Position numbers and translations under genes: made by a program. A DNA stretch of 64,000 nt from Petrosia ficiformis (lineage: Eukaryota > Porifera > Demospongiae > Haplosclerida > Petrosiidae): assembly GCA_947044365.1 (NCBI GenBank), contig OX345650.1, positions 622,501 through 686,500 of the forward strand. The letters run 5' to 3'. The notes beneath the pieces are model-generated. The model saw nothing but the letters and a program-made list of their open reading frames with translations, made no database searches and had not been told where the DNA came from. This document shows, piece after piece, positions 1 to 12,109 of the stretch (position 1 is its first letter; each line of letters begins with the position of its first letter).

Positions 1-466
1 TCATAAAAGTCCCTAGCAAGTGTAGTCAATCTTCATTCTTTCTCTGCAATATGCAGCTGGGTTGGTTAATATGTAGGTATGAAGATCTCCTTTTGTGGTA
101 AGGATCTGATAATTTTTAAGTGTTTCAGAATACCTAGAGGCATTCTTTTCTTAATCATTTATAAGTGATCTTAGACACATATATGCACGCAGATACATGT
201 ACATACATACAAACATATATACATAAGCATACATACATACATAGTATTACATACATTTTATTACATAATTATATACATTGTACATCCTTTAGCATTCTTT
301 CATGATTTACCATCTCTTTGAAGAAAAAAACAGAGACCAGTCAAGAAACTGGCAATGACAATGATAATTAATTGCCTTTCAGTATTATATAATCCTCTAT
401 GTACATATGTACGTACGTACGCACGTACGTATATATGTATTGTGCAATTGTATGTACATGTGTATG

Positions 467-469
<3 letters not shown>

Positions 470-500
<31 letters not shown>

Positions 501-583
501 TGTATGGGGATTTTATGTGCTTCAATCTCTTAGTTGACGCCCATCGTCTACAAGACGGGGAATCAAATTAAATCAACATAAAC

Positions 584-616
<33 letters not shown>

Positions 617-712
617 TGTATGTATGTATGTATCTATGTATGTATGTATGTATGTATGTATGTAGGTATGTATGTATGTATGTATGTATGTATGTACGTA
701 TGTATGTATGTA
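470..712. repeat. TATG/CATA microsatellite tracts
   Basis: Two long tracts of the tetranucleotide TATG occur at about 470-506 and 583-712, with scattered CATA units at 180-240. They are read as tyrosine, methionine, cysteine and valine strings on the plus strand and threonine, tyrosine, isoleucine and histidine strings on the minus strand, which explains the spurious ORFs here. Confidence 0.95.
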
Positions 713-2059
713 AGTGGAAGCTATATAAATTAAGAGACAATACAGTGGGTAAATCCTCCAATTCTCTTTTGATGTTTGGTTTGATGCCAACTGTTATGAA
801 ATAATGGCATTCACAAACAATAACAAAAAAAGAATATTAACGATATTAGCACTAGTGTCTCTACCAATAGGCAAATTATCTATATAGCATACACAATATT
901 TGCCAGGCTTTGCAGATTACACTATTGTCTGACTACACAAGTACAGTCTGGATATACTTTAGGATATGTACAACTGATGATGGCAAAGCTACATGTGTAA
1001 ATAATATCACATGTGGCACCCAATCTATGTAGCTATGAATATTAAATACCAGTAGAACACTTATTATAAGAGTAATAAATTAATGTCATCACTTAGCTAT
1101 GAATATTAAATGAACCAGTAGCCTATGTTGTAAATTAAAGAGTAATAATTAATGTAATCTATGTAGCTATGAATATTAAATGAACCAGTAACATATGTTG
1201 TAAATTGAAGAGTAATAATTAATGTAATCTATGTAGCTATGAATATTAAATGACTAATAGAGTGTATAATAATATGTAAATGTCATAAAGTAGTTATGAA
1301 TATTAATTACCACTAACAAATACAATAGCAAAATCGTTTGACAGTAGATTTATAACACAATTAAAAGCAATAAATCATTAGAGTGTTAATAGAGCAAGTA
1401 TCCATAGAAACCACAGGTCTTAATTGGTGACCATAGAAACCACAGGTCTTAATTGGTGACCACAAGAAGCTAACATTTCAACTGATCTTTGTATAAAGTG
1501 ACTCTAACGAACACCTACTGGATTAAACAAGTGACGTCAGAGAACATGTAATATAGACCACAAAACCATATATCAAATAATGGCATGAACTTATAAGGAA
1601 TATACATAGTATTTCATTACGTTGATGTGAATGAAACCAGCAGCTGGTGGATATCAACATGAAATGTGCCACACTATCAAATGTCATAAATGTCTTGTAA
1701 AAATCAGTCTAACAAAATACATGTATGTATGTAATTAAATGTTCTTATTTCCTAGAGTTGAAGATAATAATGAGATAGTTTAGAAGAAGTTTCTTAAAAT
1801 GTTGACTAGCACTATCAAATGTTATGAATACTACAGAGGTTTAAAATGGTCAGGTTTTTAAATGAGTCACAACAAAGGACACATTACATGATTATATCTC
1901 CAATGATTTCTCGGAACTAAAATGTTCTAATCAGGAGACGTTTCTATCAAATTAAATTCTTTTAAATTCCTAGAATTAAAACAAATTTGGAGTTGAGAAT
2001 GCTTTGCTAAATTAATAAATCTACAAGTAGGTAAAGATCACATTTGAGATCACTAGAAA

Positions 2060-2240
2060 GTGTGCTATCAATATTCCAATAGTAAAGATTATTATAATAT
2101 CATAAATACTGATATCATGGTGTGCTATCAATACTCCAATAGTAAAGATTATTATAAGATCATAAATACTGATATCATGGTGTGCTATCAATATTCCAAT
2201 AGTAAAGATTATTATAATATCATAAATACTGATATCATAT
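2060..2240. repeat. Triplicated 60-bp unit
   Basis: Three consecutive near-identical 60-bp units begin with TGCTATCAATATTCCAATAG and contain a GATATCAT end. The reading frame through them is a repeat artefact. Confidence 0.85.
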
Positions 2241-2301
2241 AAAATGGTGTGATATCAGTATTCCAAGAGGAACCATACTCAGATCATACATGTAAACACT
2301 G

Positions 2302-2381
2302 AATTCTATGAAAAAGGCTGAAAGAGGAAAGTGAAAAAATACTGGTAGCATTTTTTCACTTTCCTCCTTCAGATAGAATTT
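2302..2381. repeat. Short hairpin (foldback) element
   Basis: The arms around GAGGAAAGTGAAAAAAT and its reverse complement are separated by about 8 bp, and the pairing extends outward to AATTCTAT / ATAGAATT. The structure is a near-perfect hairpin of about 80 bp, consistent with a tiny MITE. Confidence 0.75.
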
Positions 2382-2647
2382 AGCTCATTGTAAGGCGGAT
2401 CAGCACAGCATCATAATGTGTACATGTACAGAAAAGTTGCTATCAATATTCCAAGATCATATTGAGATCATACTGCCAAGGTAATGAACTAAAATGTCAT
2501 TGTTGCTGGAGAGTAAAGACAATTATAATTACTAACTCTCTCTTTACAAATGTATATTTATGGGAAAGAGATATTTGATGGTGTATATGGAACAAGCATA
2601 GAGGTCTGTACTCTTATCATTGTATAATTATGTATTACCATATATCT

Positions 2648-3012
2648 ATAATGTCTCCATGGTTACTGCATGCTATTGCTGCCTGATGGTCTGTAATCAA
2701 TAGCAAAAAGCATATTAGACTTGTCACATCTGCATTGCATATATAATACATCATTCTAGTGGTTATCTTTTTGCTATTGATTACAGACCGTCAGGCAGGA
2801 CTAACCTATAGGTATAATTACAGTTAATGTATTCTCATATCTACAATATCTCCATGGTTACTGCATGCTAGTGCTGCCTGATGGTCTGTAATCAATAGCC
2901 TTGACACATATCCATTGCATACATAATATGGAAGATACATTACTGTAGGAGTTATCTTTTTGCTATTGATTCTAAGGCAGGACTAGTAACCATGGAGATA
3001 TTAGATACAGTA
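2648..3012. repeat. Tandem pair of foldback MITE-like elements
   Basis: Two diverged copies (about 2650-2812 and 2848-3000) each begin with CTCCATGGTTACTGCATGCT and run into GGTCTGTAATCAATAGC. Each then returns the inverted GCTATTGATT...GGCAGGACTA arm, and the second copy ends with GTAACCATGGAGAT. The arms are about 50-70 bp. No coding potential is seen. Confidence 0.75.
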
Positions 3013-3394
3013 ACCATGGAGATATTAGATACAGTAATGTTGTATCTACCAATGAAAGTAAGTATCAAATTCTCAAGGTAAGAAAATACAAGAGATCATC
3101 AGATATTACCTCTATTCAGTCTAATCACAAAGCTCTACTGCATTACAATACACTTGTTCAATACATTGTAATTATTAATATTTAACCTATCTCATGGTGT
3201 AATTATACATTGTTTAATTCAATTATTTTAATATTTGATCCACTAATAGTGATTCAATCAAACACAAGTGTTTTGAACACATGTGGTTTTATTACCATAC
3301 ATGTGGGAAAGATTCACACATGATCACATTACACTGTAGCCTTGTGTACTCAACAGCTGGTAACACTTCACAGTAACAATACACCGTTAGAGTT

Positions 3395-4180
3395 ATGGCA
3401 TAGATATAACAGCTACTTGGATCTCATGCGAATTGAATGGGTAGAGGAGGATGGATAGATAGATGATAGATATAACAACTACTTGGATCTCATGCAAATG
3501 AGGAATTGAATGGGTAGGGGAGGATGGATAGATAGATGAGATAAATATAGATATAACAGCTACTTGGATCTCATGCAAATTGAATGGGTAGAGGAGGATG
3601 GATAGATAGATGATAGATATAACAGCTACTTGGATCTCATGCAAATTGAATGGGTAGAGGAGGATGGATAGATAGATGATAGATATAACAGCTACTTGGA
3701 TCTCATGCAAATTGAATGGGTAGAGGAGGATGGATAGATAGATGATAGATATAACAGCTACTTGGATCTCATGCAAATGAGGAATTGAATGGGTAGGGGA
3801 GGATGGATAGATAGATGAGATAAATATAGATATAACAGCTACTTGGATCTTATGCGAATGAGGAATTGAATGGGTAGAGGTGGATGGATAGATAGATGAT
3901 AGATATAACAACTACTTGGATCTCATGCAAATTGAATGGGTAGAGGAGGATGGATAGATAGATGATAGATATAACAGCTACTTGGATCTCATGCAAATGA
4001 GGAATTGAATGGGTAGAGGAGGATGGATGGATAGATAGATGAGATAAATATAGATATAACAGCTACTTGGATCTCATGCAAATGAGGAATTGAATAGGTA
4101 GAGGAGGATGGATGGATAGATAGATGAGATAAATAACAGCTACTTGGATCTCATGCAAATGAGGAATTGAAGGTAAGGAA
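3395..4180. repeat. Minisatellite, about 70/86-bp unit
   Basis: About ten copies contain ATAACAGCTACTTGGATCTC, then ATGCAAAT, GAATGGGTAGAGGAGGATGG and ATAGATAGATGA. Two length classes differ by an inserted GAGGAATT or GAGATAAATATAG. The 172-codon minus-strand ORF within it is a translation of the array. Confidence 0.9.
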
Positions 4181-4370
4181 GGATGGATAGATATATTGGA
4201 TGAACGTGAAATATTAGATTGATATAATTATGATGAAACACGATAATTATACAAGTGTAAGTGTAAATGTACAGAAATTAAACAAATGATTGACAAATAG
4301 ATATTTGATTGTAAAATGGATGCAGGAACTTGATGATAATTACATGTATATGGAATTATTAATTACTCAC

Positions 4371-7300
4371 CAGTGCCATCATTAATAATAGTTTTCTCTT
4401 CATTATCGTCCTCTGCCATAGTGTCCACTTCTCTTTGTGACTCAGTAAATTCATACTCTTCCATCATAGTAGCACCAAGGACTCTGATCATACTAATTGG
4501 ACAATAGTGCTCGGAACCGAAATGTTTCAACATCTCAATTTTTATGTATTTGGCATAGACAGTATCAGGAAGAGGAAACGCTTGTATACCTCTTTCATTA
4601 CGCATATGAAATGTACCAATACTCTCCCATTTAGGTTTTGGGTAGCTATGGAAACAAGGGTGAAGTGAGTTGAATATGAAAATAGGTCAAGATGAAGATT
4701 ATGTGAAAGAGGAGGGATTATAAGAGAAGGGAAATAAGTAGAAAGAAGTTTGAGAGGGTTAACCTGTCGCTAGTAAATACAGCAAATGTTTCAGGAATTG
4801 AAGAAAATAGCTCAAAACAACCGATCTCAAATCTGCTTACCGAAACAAGCTCACAAAGCTCTATTACAAACCTGGAGAGAGAGAGAGAGAGAGACATAGG
4901 TGTGAGGAGATTCATTATAATTATCATGATAGCTAAGTCATTAATGAGATGAATACAAAACTGAATAAAATCATCATTCATTAAAACAAAACTCAACGAG
5001 ATCATCATTCATTAAAACAAAACTCAACGAGAAAACAAAACTCAACAAGATTATCATTCATTAAAACAAAATTCAACGAGATAATCTTTCATTAAAACAA
5101 AACTCAACAAGATTATCATTCATTAAAACAAAACCCAACGAGATTATCATTCATTAAAACAAAACCCAACGAGATTATCATTCATTAAAACAAAACCCAA
5201 CGAGATTGTCATTCATTAAAACAAAACTCAACGAGATCGTCATTCATTAAAACAAAACTCAACGAGATCGTCATTCATTAAAACAAAACTCAACGAGATC
5301 GTCATTCATTAAAACAAAACTCAACGAGATCGTCATTCATTAAAACAAAACTCAACGAGATCGTCATTCATTAAAACAAAACTCAACGAAATTATCATTC
5401 CTTTAAAACAAAACTTTACAATAATTTACTAACCATATTTCAGCAGAACAAGGATTTAACATGTACATGTCTTTGTTTTCCATTAGAATAGCACCAGGGT
5501 TCTATTTATAAATAGAATAAAACAGTGAATGTGTAAAAATAGTAAAGGCAACGTCTTCCACATCGTGTCAACAAATAATATTGTATAAATATTGACACAT
5601 TGTGTATGGAGGTTAGTAGTCAATGGTAACACATATATTTATCAATACATTGTATCAACAAATAATATTGTATAAATATTGACACATTGTGTATGGAGGT
5701 TACTAATCAATGGTAACACATCTTTATTACAGACTCTGCATTTATTGTGTAAGCTAAAGTACTATAAGTACTATTGAGAAATGCTGAAGTGCAAAAGAGA
5801 AGTATTGAATACATAGCTGAAGTACAAAGGAGAAGTCCATTCTTTCAATTCCTATGTATTATTTTAAGCTATACTGTCAAAAGCAATCATTTGTTCACAG
5901 CAACAAAATATTCCAAATATGAATTTTTTTTTACGTAGAATTCCTAAAAGTCAAGTACATGTTTAATAATTTAACATGAATCAGATATCATCTCTATTAT
6001 GCTATATACGTATGCAATCTATATACCAAACAATACCTACTTAATGGAACACATTTGTATTATAAATAATGTTATCATAATTGGATCTATGTGTAAGAGA
6101 ATATGTTTTGATATTGGGTTGATTTTCTAGTGATGAAACACATGCTATGATAAACAAACAACATAGAAACTTGTGATATCACTATGGTAACCAATCTTGT
6201 AACAACACAAAGAATCAATAATTTTAATTTAGTGAGCGAATGTTTGTCATATTTTATAATTTAGTAATTTAGACAATTTGAAATACATTTTAATCAACAT
6301 TGACATGTGTGATATCGTCATGGTAACTAATATAAGCACAGTGAATTATAATGATTACCGTAAACCAGATTTTAATTAGGGGTTAATGGAGAACTAAAAT
6401 TTTAATTATTTACTCAGAAGCACTAAATGAGTTAGTGTTGCTTTAGTTAACTATAACTATAACTAAACTATAGCTAAATTACAGGTCCACTGTAATAACT
6501 ATAAATAACTAAAATGAAAATTGGCCCATATTGGACACTTTTAGTTAGTTAACTAAAACTAAAACTCTTTTAGTAAGCCTAATATACCGGCATACTACAA
6601 CTAAAAATAGTCATTATTGTCATACTAAATAAAACAATTGTACGCCACTATTGCAGGCCATTAATATATTATAATGTTCAGTAAAGAGACAGTATGGTTA
6701 GTACATACAAGTAACTAAATGTTTCAGCCTAAGGGAGAGTTCTTTTCAAGAATAATTATAGTTAATAAGTTAGTTATGTACTGTCTCTCTATTTAATAAT
6801 ATAATAATTATTATTGAAAAGAGTTCTCCCTTAGGTCTAAATGTTCAGTAAATAGACAGTGTGGTTAGTACATACAAGTAACTATACTTTACAACTTGTG
6901 ATTATTAAATTTAATTTCACATTCAGAAACGTACCTTTAAATAAAATGATCTTCAATATTAATAAGAATGTTAATAGTAACTAACCTTCGCCTCATTATT
7001 CGTATCAATAACTTTAGCACCACATTCTGATGAAGCATAATTATTAGTAGCTTTACGAATTATAGGAAGACTACCTGCGATAAATAGAACATCCTTATAT
7101 GTGTCTATCTAATGAAATACAGTTATTACATGTAATGCGTTTCATTATAATAATTATTTATTATTAGTATATATACAATACCTTGTTGTGGTTTGTTATG
7201 TGTGATTCATGATTATTTATTATTAGTATATATACAATACCTTGTTGTGGTTTGTTATGTGTGATTCATGATTATTTATTATTACAATACCTTGTTGTGG

Positions 7301-9158
7301 TTTGCTATGTGTGAATTGATTGGTTCACGATTATTCATTATTAGTATATATACAATACCTTGTTGTGGTTTGCTATGTGTGAATTGATTGATTCATGATT
7401 ATTTATTATTAGTATATATACAGTACCTTGTTGTGGTTTGCTATGTGTGAATTGATTGGTTCATGATTATTCATTATTAGTATATATACAATACCTTGTT
7501 GTGGTTTGTTATGTGTGATTCATGATTATTTATTATTAGTATATATACAATACCTTGTTGTGGTTTGTTATGTGTGTCTTGACTCATTCTGTTTTTGAAT
7601 TCTTCAAATGTAACAATATCATCAACTTCCTCTTCCTCGTCATCTCCTTCCTTCTTTTGTTCCTCTTCATCATTCTCTGTTTTAATTTCCTCTTGTTTGT
7701 CATTCTCATTTTCTGTTTCCTGTTTATCGTGAGTGACTGTTGAAATATCAACACTTTCATTTTCCTCATGTTTAAATGCCACCTCATCCTCAGTGCCATC
7801 ATCAATAACTTCTAATGTTTCTTGATTCCTTTTCTCCTCCTGTTGTATCTTCTCTTCACTATCTTCAAGTTCCATCCTCTCTTGTTCTTCATTTTCTATT
7901 GTTTTGTTCACTAGAAAACTATCATCTGTCTCTTCCTCCTCATCCTTCTTCTCTTCTTTCTCTAACACTGAACTCTCTGCACTACTATTATCTTTATGTT
8001 CTTGTTCAAAATTTGAAGTGGTATCTACGACTTCACTCTCAGTCTCATCATGTGACTTTTCCATTAACAAAGAATCTGGTGTTTCTATATCAAACTGTCC
8101 TTCATCCTGTATTCTGTTCTTGTCATCGCTATCTAGACCCATCTGTTCATCATTCATCTCGTTATCAGTGACACCTATATGTGGCTCTCTCTCAAGTTTC
8201 TCATTCTTGTCATTGTTTATATTTATAATGTTGTTACTTTGATTAATTTCAGTGTTAACATTTGTGTTCTGTTCCGATGAAGAATCAGAATCAGAATCAC
8301 ATTTGATTAATGAAGGAACAAGCAGACATCTGTATAAAAATTAACTTATTAACTTTAAATATTTTATGGCCTGGAAGAGCATCATCACTACAATTGAATT
8401 CTGTGAGGGTTCATCTATAATTATTACTATACATAATTATGTGTGTATATTATCGAAATACAAGTAATGAAGGGGCAAGCCTAAGGAAGTTTTTCTGTGT
8501 GACTGAAATAGCACGTGGGACCATGGGTATATACTACAAAGATACAAAAGAAAAAGGAAAGAGACCTTCAGCTCTATATGTGTATTCATGTTGTTAAAAA
8601 AACAAAAAGAGCAGGATTCGAACCAAAGACCCCCAGCTCCAAATGAACAAACAAACGTTTGTTCGTTCCTTTGAATACACTAATTGTGGCTTTGATCAGG
8701 CTCACCCAAATTAGACTATCTGGTGTGCATACAGTGCATGGTATATGTAATTATGAATAGTTAATGAAGTCGGATCACTAGAGGAAGCTCTCAATTAATT
8801 TGTGGCGTGTAAAAGAATGCATACACTACTGAAAGATACTACAAAGATTATAAAAGGAACCTTCAAAGAAGTTTCAAGAATTTTGTAAAGTAAGAAAGAA
8901 AATGGATTGTATAAACATCTTCTAAATAATAAAACAATGACACAATTCAACACAATGAACAGAATATCAGAGGAATCTTCATGTTTTGTATTTCGTCAAT
9001 AAGTTGTCATGGTAACAAGTGGTATTGCAATTCAAACATACAAATTGTCTAGCTACTAAGTAGCCTTACTAATTAAACTTTTAATAGTAGTAGTAACTAT
9101 ATACAAACACACAAACTCACCCGATTATCAAAATTCTCATCCAAAATACACTTTTCAT
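4371..9158 (-). CDS. SUCO: SUCO/SLP1-like SUN-domain protein, 5' part
   Basis: Six coding exons splice in frame (minus strand): 9158-9121, 8329-7554, 7074-6986, 5501-5434, 4871-4764, 4645-4371, giving about 451 residues before the open 3' end. The start follows a 5'UTR acceptor by four bases. Residues 1-25 form a hydrophobic signal sequence, followed by a long Asp/Glu/Ser-rich region (to about 270) and then a SUN domain of the SUCO/SLP1 subtype. Visible marks are [10 protein letters not shown], a LNPCS motif, [25 protein letters not shown] and [17 protein letters not shown], then an [10 protein letters not shown] end. Family members sit in the ER or nuclear-envelope membrane and support protein folding and secretion; that role is taken from the family. 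The membrane span and coiled coil expected further on are not found in this window. The last exon ends in phase 1, so the gene continues to the left. Confidence is high for the family and moderate for exact exon 1. Confidence 0.86.
4992..5412. repeat. Intronic minisatellite, 31-bp unit
   Basis: About thirteen copies of a 31-bp unit (ACAAAACTCAACGAGATCGT then CATTCATTAAA) lie in an intron of the SUN-domain gene. The copies between 5221 and 5390 are almost identical, suggesting recent expansion. Confidence 0.95.
5563..5735. repeat. Direct duplication, about 85 bp
   Basis: The segment starting GTCAACAAATAATATTGTAT and running through ATTGACACATTGTGTATGGA is present twice, at about 5568 and 5652, inside the same intron region. 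No function is apparent. Confidence 0.8.
6425..6600. repeat. AACTA-rich dispersed element
   Basis: The segment is dense in TTAGTTAACTA and ACTATAACTATAACTA and has TTTTAGTTAGTTAACTAAAA near one end. Related copies lie in intron 4 of each receptor gene (about 23010-23210, 31800-32010, 37400-37640, 52260-52640) and at 45525-45720 and 60580-60760, so it is a dispersed MITE-like family. Confidence 0.7.
6676..6890. repeat. Foldback repeat in SUN-gene intron
   Basis: CCTAAGGGAGAGTTCTTTTC is repeated inverted as GAAAAGAGTTCTCCCTTAGG about 90 bp later. Both sides are flanked by direct copies of GACAGTATGGTTAGTACATAC-like sequence, so the structure mixes direct and inverted repetition. Confidence 0.8.
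7145..7575. repeat. Tandem repeat carrying copies of an exon end and donor
   Basis: Seven consecutive copies of TACCTTGTTGTGGTTTG, spaced 48-69 bp, are linked by ATTATTCATTATTAGTATATATACA-like spacer. The copy at 7551-7567 is the 3' end of a SUN-gene exon and its splice donor; the other six lie inside the following intron and keep the same exon-end and GT context. Confidence 0.9.
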
Positions 9159-9162
9159 TGTT

Positions 9163-9253
9163 CTGTAAGCAAGAGATAAATAAAAGACATGTATTGATAA
9201 TGTATTATTAATGTACGTACATGTTATATACACAGTAGGAATACAATTGTTAC
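9163..9253 (-). other. 5'UTR intron of the SUN-domain gene
   Basis: On the minus strand a donor follows ATGACAG at 9254/9253 and an acceptor (TTGCTTACAG) ends at 9163, four bases before the start codon at 9158. The upstream exon would be non-coding. The prediction rests on splice consensus alone. Confidence 0.5.
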
Positions 9254-9512
9254 CTGTCATGTCATCGCTCGTTTAATGAAGATCTATCTATCATAAGGAT
9301 TAAATAAATACGTTGTAATACTTGCGTTGCATAGTTTCAGAACCTCTCTGAAGCACAAAACATTAATACGCTGTATGTATACACTAGGTACATGTAGGTA
9401 TATATGACCTGCAAACTAAAAACAGTTCTACCTCTTGAGGTGTAACTAAATCAATTGCTGTCTTTTGAATGAGAAATTGGTAGCAGTGGCATTAGTATCC
9501 ACGTAAGGATGA
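9254..9512. promoter_or_regulatory. Possible divergent promoter region
   Basis: This interval separates the minus-strand SUN-gene leader (donor at 9254) from a candidate plus-strand first exon at 9513. If both models hold, the two genes are transcribed head to head from less than 300 bp. No TATA box or other element can be asserted. Confidence 0.3.
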
Positions 9513-9572
9513 ATGAATACAAAAATATCAAAAGAACAGATGTCCGAACACGATGACTTATATATAGTTAAG
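9513..9572 (+). CDS. Candidate first coding exon of the coiled-coil gene
   Basis: Twenty codons open with ATG and run to a strong donor (AAG then GTAAGT) in phase 0, the same phase as every intron of the coiled-coil gene downstream. Its peptide ends SEHDDLYIVK. The next in-phase exon would be 12110-12391, which has an acceptor (CAACCACAG) right before its ATG. The link is inferred only from phase and splice signals; a separate small gene or no gene is possible. Confidence 0.35.
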
Positions 9573-9762
9573 GTAAGTGGATCATGTTTCCAAGTTCATA
9601 GAAAGACAACTGCTCCACATACACCAATCAGCTTTATAGCCTTCTTTGGTTATAATTTTCAAGTAGTTTCTTTCACTAACACTTTGCAACATGGTCCAAT
9701 CACCTTAACTATAACTTTACTCAAAACTCAAAAGATTTGTATCACAAAGGACTGCTCATCCC

Positions 9763-9882
9763 ACAAACTAGTGGAAGAATAAAAGAGCTTATCTTGATAG
9801 AGTATCTTTTATTGTATTCTATTAAGATAAGTTCTTTTATTCTTTCTCATACTCTATCAAGCTTCCACTAGTTCGTCTGTAA
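9763..9882. repeat. Foldback element
   Basis: ACTAGTGGAAG, AATAAAAGAGCTTATCTTGA and TAGAG read inward from the left. Their reverse complements (TTAAGATAAGTTCTTTTATT, CTATCAAG, CTTCCACTAGT) follow after a short loop, so the ends form a long hairpin. Confidence 0.8.
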
Positions 9883-10762
9883 ATTATCAAAGATGAGCTT
9901 TCTTTCTTGTCTCTTCCTCAGGCAAGAGAGAAAGGTCATCTTCATAACCAACTTTAAAATATCATATTCTTAAAGACACAAAAAGTATATATACAACACC
10001 CCTAAAAAGGTTCCAGAATTAAAAAGAGGTGAGCAAGATGGCATGATGTTGGGTTGGTAAGTGTGATGCACATAACAACAATAAAGGTAAACAGAAGAGA
10101 AGCATTCAAGTGTTTAATGAAATGAAGTACCTACAAAACATTTGTGATGGAAGAGAGAGAGAGTATGAAAAACATTGGGCAAGTTACAAGAAGAGAGCTT
10201 ATCTTGTTAGAAGAGCATAGGCATACAAGTGTCATCTAAAAATATTTACAAAGTGAAAAGTGTTTGTTATTGGAGCAAGAATGTATTGCAATTGAGGTCA
10301 AAGGTCATCTAAATTAGAATGGCACATATTTCATGTCATTAAAATGATTCGCACAATGAGCGGAGAAGATACTTTGTGTTGCAAGAGGATACAACGTGTA
10401 TAAGTGGATAGGAGATTGCTTTATTATCAAGCATGAAAACAAACATGAATGATATTTATTAGCTATCCCTCGTGTACATAGATGAAAACAATTCGAGTGT
10501 TGTAGGCCATCTGCCAAAGAGACATGCCAACAGAATGCTTTCATTTCCATTTTACATGGAAGCAATATTGTGGGAAAGGCTACAGGTAAAAGGCAAAGAA
10601 CAGTCAAACTTTGCAGTCTATGTGAATTAAATTTCGTACAGAAAAAGCAAATGGTGAATAGGTTGAAGAAGGCCATTACAAAACATCAACAGAATAATTA
10701 TATAGAGCTATAATGTATAAAAGATTTTATAAATTTTACTGTATTGTATATATAAATGCAGG

Positions 10763-11312
10763 AGCCTGATATTAGAACATGATAAAAATAAAATTGACCA
10801 AGCATTGCTTATATACTGATATTAGAACATGATAAAAATAAAAGGGACCAAGCAGCACTTGTATACCGATATTAGAACGCGATAAATAGAAAAGGGACCA
10901 AGCAGCACTTGTATACCGATATTAGAACGCGATAAATAGAAAAGGGACCAAGCAGCGCTTGTATACTGATATTAGAACACGATAAATAGAAAAGGGACCA
11001 AGCAGCGCTTGTATACTGATATTAGAACACGATAAGTAGAAAAGGAACCAAGCAGCACTTGTATACTGATATTAGAACACGATAAATAGAAAAGGGACCA
11101 AGCAGCACTTGTATACTGATATTAGAACACGATAAATAGAAAAGGAACCAAGCAGCACTTGTATACTGATATTAGAACACGATAAGTAGAAAAGGAACCA
11201 AGCAGCGCTTGTATACTGATATTAGAACACGATAAAAAGAGAACGGACCAAGCAGAGCTTATATACTGATATTAGAACACGATAAATACAAAAGGGAGAC
11301 CATGCAGTGCTT
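10763..11312. repeat. Minisatellite, 50-bp unit
   Basis: About eleven copies of a 50-bp unit contain GATATTAGAACACGATAAAT, AGAAAAGGGACCAAGCAGC and ACTTGTATACT. Copies differ at a few fixed positions, for example ACAC/ACGC and GCACTT/GCGCTT. Confidence 0.95.
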
Positions 11313-12109
11313 ATATATTGGAATGGCGCCAATATTAAAAATTGTACAGTAAACTTCCTCAAGTACACTACTATACCGGTGTGCTTATTCTAAGATTTTC
11401 ACTATGAAGGGAATATACAGCAATATGCATAGTTAGTAATTTTGGGAATAAGTGCAAAAAGGTTTGGGAGAAATTTACCCCCCACAAAAAAGACCCCGAA
11501 ATAAACAATGAAAACAAAATCCCCGGACCCTTTAGCAGAGTGGGGAAAGTATATTTTTTGAATAAAATAGGTTTTATGCATTATACTCATATAAGCAAAC
11601 AATAACACACCTGCTCCTGTCTCTCCTTGTTAAGGTCTATGTTATTTGAACCAGTACATTCTCTTTGTCATTTCTGTGTATGACAATTATTTCTAATTAA
11701 TGCGCACCATACACGTAAGCGTTAAAAACGGAAGCTTAGCGGTATATACTTCCCACTACTAATTAATGATCTAACTCAAGGAAATCCCTTATCAGTTCTT
11801 ATAATGATAATATGACATATAGATTAGTGTATTATTGCTACTTTAACTTTAAAATAAACATAAATTCAGTCATCTATCAGTTACGTAAACTTCAAGATAT
11901 TTTCCACTACAGAAGTCCTGTTTCATATAAACTAGCTGTATTGCATCAACAGAAGAATCCTGCAGAGATAGTAAACTACTCTATGTGTCATTGACATGAT
12001 ATTGGCTTAACTAATAACACTGTCATAGTTGTTAGTATTGAACTCTATAGACTGAAGAGGTATACAAATACTACAATCACTATATGAGGTTACGGGACTA
12101 CAACCACAG

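Larger units (their letters stand above)
1..4370. other. Repeat-rich non-coding left flank
   Basis: No convincing exon is visible on either strand. The stretch is probably a long intron or downstream DNA of the minus-strand SUN-domain gene, whose last visible exon ends at 4371 with an open phase-1 splice donor. It holds tetranucleotide microsatellites, two tandem triplications (about 1088-1256, unit near 70 bp; 2060-2240, unit 60 bp), foldback sequences and a large minisatellite. The apparent ORFs here are translations of these repeats. Confidence 0.6.
9573..12109. other. Non-coding region with foldback and minisatellite
   Basis: Apart from the two repeats listed separately, I see only short AT-rich ORFs with no recognisable domain. 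The interval is either the first intron of the coiled-coil gene or intergenic DNA. The ORF at 10314-10676 (minus) has no family resemblance or intron support. Confidence 0.5.

Noticed and set aside
563..804. Overlapping ORFs of Tyr/Met/Cys/Val and Thr/His/Ile repeats
   Set aside because: They are frame readings of the TATG/CATA microsatellite with no conserved sequence or splice structure.
3393..3911. 172-codon minus-strand ORF
   Set aside because: The reading is a direct translation of the minisatellite, with repeats in the peptide following the DNA unit; no domain is visible.
4992..5412. Regular repeats that could suggest a CRISPR array
   Set aside because: The units are contiguous 31-bp tandem copies without unique spacers, and the DNA is eukaryotic intron.
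8590..8640. tRNA-like T-loop (GGTTCGAATCC on the minus strand)
   Set aside because: The T-stem beyond two pairs, the acceptor stem and a proper anticodon arm cannot be formed; only the B-box matches.
10314..10676. 120-codon minus-strand ORF
   Set aside because: No family resemblance, no conserved neighbours and no splice support; composition looks like random AT-rich reading.
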